Assembly (NCBI GenBank): GCA_013152475.1
Contig: JAADGH010000149.1
Coordinates: 1-53,839, forward strand
Direction of reading: 5' to 3'
Source: Planctomycetota bacterium
GTDB taxonomy: Bacteria > Planctomycetota > Brocadiia > JAADGH01
Length of the DNA: 53,839 nucleotides
Numbering within the stretch: the first letter of the stretch is position 1; each line of letters starts with the position of its first letter. The notes beneath the pieces are model-generated. The model was not told where the DNA came from. It worked only from the letters and a program-made list of their open reading frames with translations, and searched no databases. Shown here in pieces: positions 48,856 to 53,839 of this stretch. A program made the translations under genes and the position numbers.

Positions 48856-50963
48856 GTCCGCCTCCACCGATGCGTCAGCGCCTGCTCCATGGAGATCACG
48901 AGGAGCGATACCATAAGGAAGTAGTGCCAGATCGGCCGGCCAAGGCGCACGCCGGCGAGTGTGCGTTCGCCTGTCCCCGCCTCGACAAAATGCTTGTCGC
49001 CGGACCGCGATCGCTTCGCAATCGCCTGTTTGTCCATGGGGCGCAGATCGCTCTCGTCCGGGTGGACGTTGACCGCAACGGCGGCCGCCACGTCGCCATC
49101 GGCGAGAACCCGATAGACCCCCGGCTGCGCCGCGCCCTCGATGGCGACCGACACGCTGTCGCCCATGCGGTCCGTGGCCACCGCCAACTCCTCCGACGCC
49201 GGCCCCCGTGCCGTGACGGTCGCGCCGCCGCGCGGCAGGGGGATGGACGTTCGGCACGGCTCCCCCACAAGACTGCCGGTCTCCGTCCCCTGCTGCGGCC
49301 GGAGGTGGCGGATCATCTCATGGATGAGGGGGACGAAATTGACATTCCGCGCCAGGTTGCTGGCGTCCAGCGCAGGGGAGAAGTTGCAGAGCACGAGCGT
49401 CCCGCTGCCCACGTTGCGCCGGGCCATGGCGATTGTGCCGTCCTCGTAGGTAAGCAGGACCTCCGAAAGATCATCGACAGGGATCGTTTGGTGGAACCGG
49501 TAAACCTTGATGGAGGTGAGGTCGCCTTTTTCCGGATTGCGAAACATCTGAAGCAGGGGGCTGTCGAAGTTCGCCTCGCGGAAATAGGTAAAGGCGTTGC
49601 GCTGCGCGGAGAGGTCGAACTGCTCGCCTACGGTGAAGGGGAGCACCCGCTCGCCCTCGCCCAGCGCATCGAGCGCGGCGAGGTTCTCCCCGGCTTCCCT
49701 GTCGCACAGAAAAAAGACGACGCTCCCGCCCTCTCTGATCGTGTGAAGCAGGCGGGCTAAGGCGTCGCGCCCCATGGCGCCGGTTTCGGCAAGGAGGATC
49801 ACGTCATAATCCTTTAAGGTGCAGCGCCTTAGCTGATCGGGTCGGATGGTCCGGACGCTCAGCTTCCCGGCCCCGTCGCGGGAGGGCCTCATGGCGCGGG
49901 AGAGGAAGTAGGACGCCGACCGGCGGTCCTTCGGGTCCGAGTCGGTTACGATCAGGACGCGGACCTTCTCTTGCACGGCGATCACGAAGAAGCGGCGGTC
50001 GTCCGGCGCCAGACCGTCCTCCGGGATGGACACCTCACCCGGATAGGTCCCCGGCCCGCCCATCCGACAGGGGAACGACACGGGCGCGGAGGAGAACGGC
50101 GGGACCCGGACGGACCTCTCCATTTCCTCCCCCGTGTCGAAGCGCAACCGGACTGGGACGTCCTGCCGCTCGGCGGTGAAGTTGGCCACCTGGCACTCCA
50201 CAACCATCGGCTCGGCGGCCACCGGTGCGTTCGGGCGGACAGCCACCGACGTAATGGCGCGGTTGGCCGCGTCCGGGATGCCAACGTCCACGAAGTAGAC
50301 GCGGTAGTCTTTCTCGATCCAGGCCAGGTCCACGTCGGACCAGTTGCTGCGCTGGAAGTCGGAGAAGACATAGACTTCCTTCTGCGGGCTGTCGTCCCTG
50401 GCAAGCTGCGCCGCGGCCATGCGGAAGGCGGCGGCGATATCCGCCCGAGCCGCGGTCACGGTGCTGCGGTGCAGGTCCTCTTCGAGGCCGTGTACGTTCG
50501 GGGCGAGGCGCGGGTAGGAGGCGACGGGCGCAGCGGCGGCGAGGATCAGGTTGGCACGGTCGCCGGGCCTGAGGGAGTCGAGGAGTTGGATCGCCTCGGC
50601 TTTTGCTTTTGCGAATGGGGTCACGCCGCGGCGGATGTAGCCCATGCTCATGGAGCCGTCGAGCACGAGCACGGCGGCCGTCCCTCCCTGCTTCGGGTTT
50701 GCTGCCAACGAGGAGTAGGAGATGAACGGTTTGAGGAAGGCGAACGCGACCAGCGCGATGAACAGCGCGCGAAGCGCGAGGAGAATGATGTGCCGGAGGC
50801 GGCGGAAGATGGATTGTTCGGTGACGGTCCGGCGGAGGAACCGGATGGTGGGGAACTCGATTTGTCTCGGCTCGCGGCGGTGGTAGAGATGGATGGCAAT
50901 GGGGATGGCGACGCCGAGGAGACACAGCCCCAGCGCCGGGTTGGCGAAACTCAGCCAGCTCAT
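48852..50963 (-). CDS. BatA-like protein with VWA domain
   Basis: 703 aa from ATG 50963, with GAGG 8 nt upstream; GTG 50972 in frame overlaps that site and is less likely. The N-terminus is the aerotolerance-regulator/BatA module (SWLSFANPALGLCLLGVAIPIAIHLYHRREPRQIEFPTIRFL) with two helices. A VWA domain follows, with MIDAS D102-G-S-M-S106. Then come beta domains and a GATase-like fold (VRVLIVTDSDPKDRR...YDVILLAETGAMGRDALARLLHTIREGGSVVFFL). A last helix lies at the C-terminus (HYFLMVSLLVISMEQAL). Bat proteins assist oxidative-stress tolerance and protein maturation in Bacteroides; the function here is inferred from family only. Confidence 0.9.
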   Translation of the reverse strand: MSWLSFANPALGLCLLGVAIPIAIHLYHRREPRQIEFPTIRFLRRTVTEQSIFRRLRHIILLALRALFIALVAFAFLKPFISYSSLAANPKQGGTAAVLVLDGSMSMGYIRRGVTPFAKAKAEAIQLLDSLRPGDRANLILAAAAPVASYPRLAPNVHGLEEDLHRSTVTAARADIAAAFRMAAAQLARDDSPQKEVYVFSDFQRSNWSDVDLAWIEKDYRVYFVDVGIPDAANRAITSVAVRPNAPVAAEPMVVECQVANFTAERQDVPVRLRFDTGEEMERSVRVPPFSSAPVSFPCRMGGPGTYPGEVSIPEDGLAPDDRRFFVIAVQEKVRVLIVTDSDPKDRRSASYFLSRAMRPSRDGAGKLSVRTIRPDQLRRCTLKDYDVILLAETGAMGRDALARLLHTIREGGSVVFFLCDREAGENLAALDALGEGERVLPFTVGEQFDLSAQRNAFTYFREANFDSPLLQMFRNPEKGDLTSIKVYRFHQTIPVDDLSEVLLTYEDGTIAMARRNVGSGTLVLCNFSPALDASNLARNVNFVPLIHEMIRHLRPQQGTETGSLVGEPCRTSIPLPRGGATVTARGPASEELAVATDRMGDSVSVAIEGAAQPGVYRVLADGDVAAAVAVNVHPDESDLRPMDKQAIAKRSRSGDKHFVEAGTGERTLAGVRLGRPIWHYFLMVSLLVISMEQALTHRWRRT

Positions 50964-50973
50964 CCCTATCACC

Positions 50974-52011
50974 TCACACCGTCAGTCGTTTGTAGAGATA
51001 TTTTTCGAGAACGCGATAATACTCGGTTTCGGTATCCACCAGGTTGTAGTCGATCTGCCGAGCCGCTGCGTGGTCCTTCATCTCGGTGATGAACGCATTC
51101 ATGTGCCGCCGGTACTCGCTCCGGACGTCGCCCGGCTCGGCGGTGATGCTCTCGCCGGTCTCCGCATCCACGAACCGGACGTTCGGAAACGCGGGCAGCT
51201 CCAGCTCGTCAGGATGGAGCACGTGGAGGAGGATGACGTCGAACTTGCGATGGCGGAACATACTCAGCGACTTGAAGATGCGCTCGGGGTCGTCGAGAAG
51301 GTCTGAAACGACGATCAACAGCCCGCGCTTTTTCAGTATCGGGAATATTTTCCGCAGGCTCTCGGCCACATCCGTGTGTCGGCCGATGTGGAGATTCTCC
51401 AATGCGTTTAACATGCCGAAGAGGTGCGACGCCGTCCCGCTGGGCGGGAGAAAGGTGCGGACTTGGTCGTCGAAGATCGTTAACCCGACTCGATCCCCTT
51501 GTTTCACAATAAGATACGCCAGGGCCGCCACGAGGTAGGAGGCGTATTCGATCTTCGACAGCCCGCCATCCCGGCCGTATCGCATCGAGGCGCTCTTGTC
51601 GAGGAGAAGGTAGCAGGTCATGTCCGTCTCCTCCTCGAAGAGCTTGATGTAGTGGCGGTCGCTCCGGGCGTAGGCCTTCCAGTCGATGGCGCGAATCTCG
51701 TCGCCAGGGACGTATTCCCGGTAGTCGGCGAACTCGACGGAGAACCCGAAGTATGACGACCGGTGCCGCCCGGCGAACTGCCCCTCGACGATGGTCTTCG
51801 CGATGAAGTGCATGTTGCGGAGCTTCTTCAGGCTGCGGAGGTCCAGGTATCTCCATTTGGCGCGCCCAGGGGCGGCCGATGTCATGGACCTTGGCCGGGT
51901 GAGGGGGTCCGGGAACGGCTCGCCGGCATCAAGGGGCCGCGGCACGCCGGCCGCCGGCGTCCGGGTTAGCCTGCGCAGGAACCGTCTTGTTCTTTCTGCA
52001 ACGTGGGACAT
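50974..52011 (-). CDS. DUF58 domain protein (MoxR partner, VWA-like)
   Basis: 345 aa from ATG 52011, with GGAG 9 nt upstream and 5 nt after the MoxR stop. Residues 1-45 are an unusual Arg/Pro-rich extension; ATG 51885 (MTSAAPGRAKWRYLDL) would remove it but has a poorer ribosome site. The DUF58 core is clear: FSVEFADYREYVPGDEIRAIDWKAYARSDRHYIKLFEEE, then a VWA-like MIDAS (LLLDKSASMRYG) and VVSDLLDDPERIFKSLSMFRHRKFDVILLHVL. These cytoplasmic proteins are obligate partners of MoxR ATPases. Second gene of the operon. Confidence 0.93.
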   Translation of the reverse strand: MSHVAERTRRFLRRLTRTPAAGVPRPLDAGEPFPDPLTRPRSMTSAAPGRAKWRYLDLRSLKKLRNMHFIAKTIVEGQFAGRHRSSYFGFSVEFADYREYVPGDEIRAIDWKAYARSDRHYIKLFEEETDMTCYLLLDKSASMRYGRDGGLSKIEYASYLVAALAYLIVKQGDRVGLTIFDDQVRTFLPPSGTASHLFGMLNALENLHIGRHTDVAESLRKIFPILKKRGLLIVVSDLLDDPERIFKSLSMFRHRKFDVILLHVLHPDELELPAFPNVRFVDAETGESITAEPGDVRSEYRRHMNAFITEMKDHAAARQIDYNLVDTETEYYRVLEKYLYKRLTV

Positions 52012-52016
52012 GGGTG

Positions 52017-53066
52017 CTACTCCGCTGCGCTGGCCCCGTAGAGCGGCTGGTTTACCTCGGTCAGGAGCCGGTCGATGATGTCGAGCGAGGTGATGCCCTC
52101 GCCGGCGGCGTTGTAGTTGGGCAGGATGCGATGGCGGAGGACGGGGGCGGCCATGTCGCGCACGTCGCGCACCGACGGCGCGGGCTTGCCCTGGAGCACA
52201 GCCCATGCCTTCGCGCTGAGGATGAGGTACTGCGAGGCCCTCGGCCCCGCTCCCCACTCGACGAACTCGTTGACGAACTGCGGCGCGTCGATCTCGCCGG
52301 GACGGGTCCGCCGGGCCATGTCCACGGCAAAGCGGATCACGTGCTTGGACACCGGCACGCGACGGACGATCCGCTGGAAGTCGATGACGTCCTCCTTCGA
52401 GAAGATCGGGGCGATTTTGTGGACCTCCTCTGTTGTGGTCTTCTCGACAATCTGCTCCTCGATGTTCTGTCCGGGATAGGAGATATAGAGGCAGAACATG
52501 AACCGGTCAAGCTGCGCCTCCGGCAGGGGATAGGTTCCCTCCTGCTCGATGGGGTTCTGCGTGGCGATGACATGGAACGGCTTCTCCAAAGGCATGGTCT
52601 TGCCGGCAGCGGTGACGGCGTACTCCTGCATGGCCTCGAGGAGGGCGGCCTGGGTCTTGGGGGGCGTGCGGTTGATCTCGTCGGCCAGGATGATATTGGC
52701 GAAAATCGGGCCCTTCACAAAGCGCAGGACGCGCTCGCCGGTGGTCTGGTCCTGCTGAAGAATCTCGGTGCCGGTGATGTCCGACGGCATGAGATCGGGC
52801 GTAAACTGGATCCGCTTGAAGTCCCATGAGAGGGCCTGGGCGAGGGTCTTAACCAGCAGCGTCTTGGCCAAGCCGGGGACGCCGACGATGAGGCAGTGGC
52901 CGTCGGCGAACATGGTGATGAGGAGTTTCTGCACCAGGTCGATCTGGCCGTAGATGACCTTGGCGATCTCTTTCATGAGCCGGGCGTTGCCTTCCTTGAT
53001 TCGCTCGATGGCGGCAAGATCGTCGTCCTTGAGGGGTTGGGCCTGGGCGGATTGGGGTTCGGTCAT
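52017..53066 (-). CDS. MoxR-family AAA+ ATPase
   Basis: 349 aa from ATG 53066, with AAGGAGA 5 nt upstream; open frame beyond it is upstream of the promoter. Walker A is GVPGLAKT (62-69), Walker B is IILADEINR (D129, E130), with sensor 1 VIATQNPIEQEGTYPLPEAQLDRF and the C-terminal lid (ASQYLILSAKAWA, DVRDMAAPVLRHRI). MoxR ATPases remodel or insert cofactors into client complexes together with DUF58/VWA proteins. It heads the leftward operon that continues to the DUF4159 gene and possibly the tetrahaem lipoprotein. Confidence 0.95.
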   Translation of the reverse strand: MTEPQSAQAQPLKDDDLAAIERIKEGNARLMKEIAKVIYGQIDLVQKLLITMFADGHCLIVGVPGLAKTLLVKTLAQALSWDFKRIQFTPDLMPSDITGTEILQQDQTTGERVLRFVKGPIFANIILADEINRTPPKTQAALLEAMQEYAVTAAGKTMPLEKPFHVIATQNPIEQEGTYPLPEAQLDRFMFCLYISYPGQNIEEQIVEKTTTEEVHKIAPIFSKEDVIDFQRIVRRVPVSKHVIRFAVDMARRTRPGEIDAPQFVNEFVEWGAGPRASQYLILSAKAWAVLQGKPAPSVRDVRDMAAPVLRHRILPNYNAAGEGITSLDIIDRLLTEVNQPLYGASAAE

Positions 53067-53107
53067 GCGTCTCTCCTTCCACGAAATTACAGACACGGCT
53101 TCACTGT

Positions 53108-53136
53108 AGTATAACACGCAAACCGGCCGCCGTAAA
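53108..53136 (-). promoter_or_regulatory. Promoter for the moxR operon
   Basis: Minus strand: TTTACG (53136-53131) and TATACT (53113-53108), 17-bp spacer, 41 bp before ATG 53066. Confidence 0.55.
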
Positions 53137-53267
53137 GCCAAGGGGTTTCCCGATGGGATATACGCGAGGGATCGGTGTGTCATTCCCGGCCAACGGGGAG
53201 GCGGGAAGATGCGGCTTTACCTTTGGGTCAAGATATGCAATACTCCCAAGCGTCCTGCAAACGCTAC

Positions 53268-53341
53268 TTGTCGTGGGGCGAGCGCGGCAATTTCATCATT
53301 TGAACCATGAGATTGCTTCGTCGCTCGGCTCGCAATGACTT
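53268..53341. repeat. Inverted pair of the ATTGC...GCAAT dispersed repeat
   Basis: Left half (53268-53300, plus orientation) ends in GCGGCAATTTCATCATT, 16/17 identical to 13885-13901. Right half (53308-53341) reads ATTGCTTCG...CGCAAT, i.e. the same element in minus orientation (CATTGCGAG...GAAGCAATCTCA on the complement). A weak relative of the ATTCCCGC element lies at about 53180-53207. Confidence 0.65.
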
Positions 53342-53378
53342 GGCGTACCAAAACCTCACAAGAACGAAAGAAGACGCC

Positions 53379-53839
53379 ATGGGAAAGAGCAAGCTCTGGA
53401 AACGTATCCATGCCGAGATCGAGAAGATCCGGGTCATTGATTCCCACTCCCACATGACCAGCGAGGAGAACTACTACAAACAGGACCTTCTTCAACATGG
53501 TGTCGTACTTCGGCCGGGACATCCAGTCCACGTCGACCGGGCCGCTGGGGGAGGGGTTGAAGGTTGCGAAGACCGAGAAGGACAAGGTTGAGCGGTTCCT
53601 CGATATCGTCCAGAAAACCGAGGCCGTGTCGTACTTCCGGCACAACCTGATCGCCTACCAGGACCTCTTCGGCCTCAAGGGGAACATGACGCCGAAGAAG
53701 GTGAAGAAGCTGAACGACGCGATCACGAAAAAGACCAAGGACCCGAAGTGGTTCGGTAAGGTGATGAAAAAGATCTGCCGCATCGAGACGGGCCTCCTCA
53801 ACGTGCCGCCCTTCGACCTGCGCTGGGACAAGGACTACG
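53379..53839 (+). pseudogene. Amidohydrolase-like gene with a frameshift, cut by the right window edge
   Basis: ATG 53379 opens MGKSKLWKRIHAEIEKIRV followed by IDSHSHM, the HxH metal motif at the start of amidohydrolase/TIM-barrel enzymes. In this frame the sequence loses sense after ~53482 and stops at 53591. The +1 frame takes over before 53497 (NMVSYFGRDIQSTSTGPLGEG, then VERFLDIVQKTEAVSYFRHNLIAYQDLFG) and stays open to the window end. One extra base between ~53482 and 53497 explains this. It could be a genuine inactivated gene, a programmed shift, or an assembly error. Without the shift it would be an amidohydrolase-family protein of unknown substrate. Confidence 0.75.

Noticed and set aside
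44888-48924. Long plus-strand frames of 526 and 741 codons (44888-46468 and 46699-48924).
   Set aside because: They are antisense to the DUF4175-like and VWA genes. High GC3 keeps the opposite strand open.

Overview
The window is GC-rich (roughly 60%), densely coded bacterial DNA. Several protein families point to a planctomycete or an allied PVC/Hydrogenedentota/Sumerlaeota-type lineage. These are a pseudopilin with an H-x9-D C-terminal motif, DUF1571-, DUF4159- and DUF4175-like proteins, a MoxR/DUF58/BatA operon, sulfatase-like and Gfo/Idh/MocA proteins, and multihaem lipoproteins. The assignment is inference from gene content. No rRNA, tRNA or CRISPR array was seen. Many genes have good sigma70-type promoters (TTGACA-like, 16-18 bp spacer, TATAAT-like) and AGGAGG-type ribosome sites, and these were used to choose starts.

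Layout. 1-5046 (minus): a large secreted LamG/glycosidase-like protein cut by the left edge, translationally coupled behind a sulfatase-like enzyme that lacks the formylglycine cysteine. 5232-6620 (plus): a zinc-ribbon/Gfo-Idh-MocA fusion. 6613-11044 (minus): unknown protein, PHP-like phosphoesterase, FAH-family enzyme and DUF2284 protein. 11220-13656 (plus): thymidylate kinase, then a thioredoxin-fold lipoprotein coupled to a secretin-N-domain protein. 13657-14104 is non-coding and rich in hairpins and repeats. 14105-14617 (minus): PAS/zinc-finger protein. 14766-24825 (plus): a housekeeping run of DHH phosphoesterase, family-4 uracil-DNA glycosylase, hisS, aspS, resB, ccsA and recG, with mostly overlapping start and stop codons. 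24857-25192 (minus): small HTH protein with a histone-like tail. 25757-26863: a short Rho behind a structured leader. 26966-29827 (plus): TIM-barrel epimerase-like protein, UroD-like protein and a membrane protein.

29834-32314 (minus) is a compact redox operon: multihaem cytochrome, a DUF1571/FMN-bind-like fusion and an RnfG-like flavoprotein without any other Rnf subunit. The ResB/CcsA pair upstream could supply haem attachment. 32574-38135 (minus) encodes a PKD/SGNH-like secreted protein, an anchored coiled-coil protein and a DUF5060/GH5-like glycosidase. 38308-41560 (plus) encodes a pseudopilin behind a perfect consensus promoter, then two single-pass membrane proteins that share a C-terminal domain but have different N-terminal modules. 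Between them lies a 279-bp spacer packed with hairpins.

41672-53066 (minus) is a moxR-DUF58-batA-VWA-DUF4175-DUF4159 operon, ending in a tetrahaem lipoprotein with a degenerate 5'-nucleotidase-like domain. The right edge (53379-53839) holds an amidohydrolase-like gene whose reading frame breaks near 53482-53497, preceded by an inverted pair of small repeats also seen at 13865-13901.

Most promising for follow-up: the cytochrome/DUF1571-FMN/RnfG operon, the paralogous membrane protein pair with the structured spacer, the Cys-less sulfatase with its large secreted partner, and the predicted non-discriminating AspRS.
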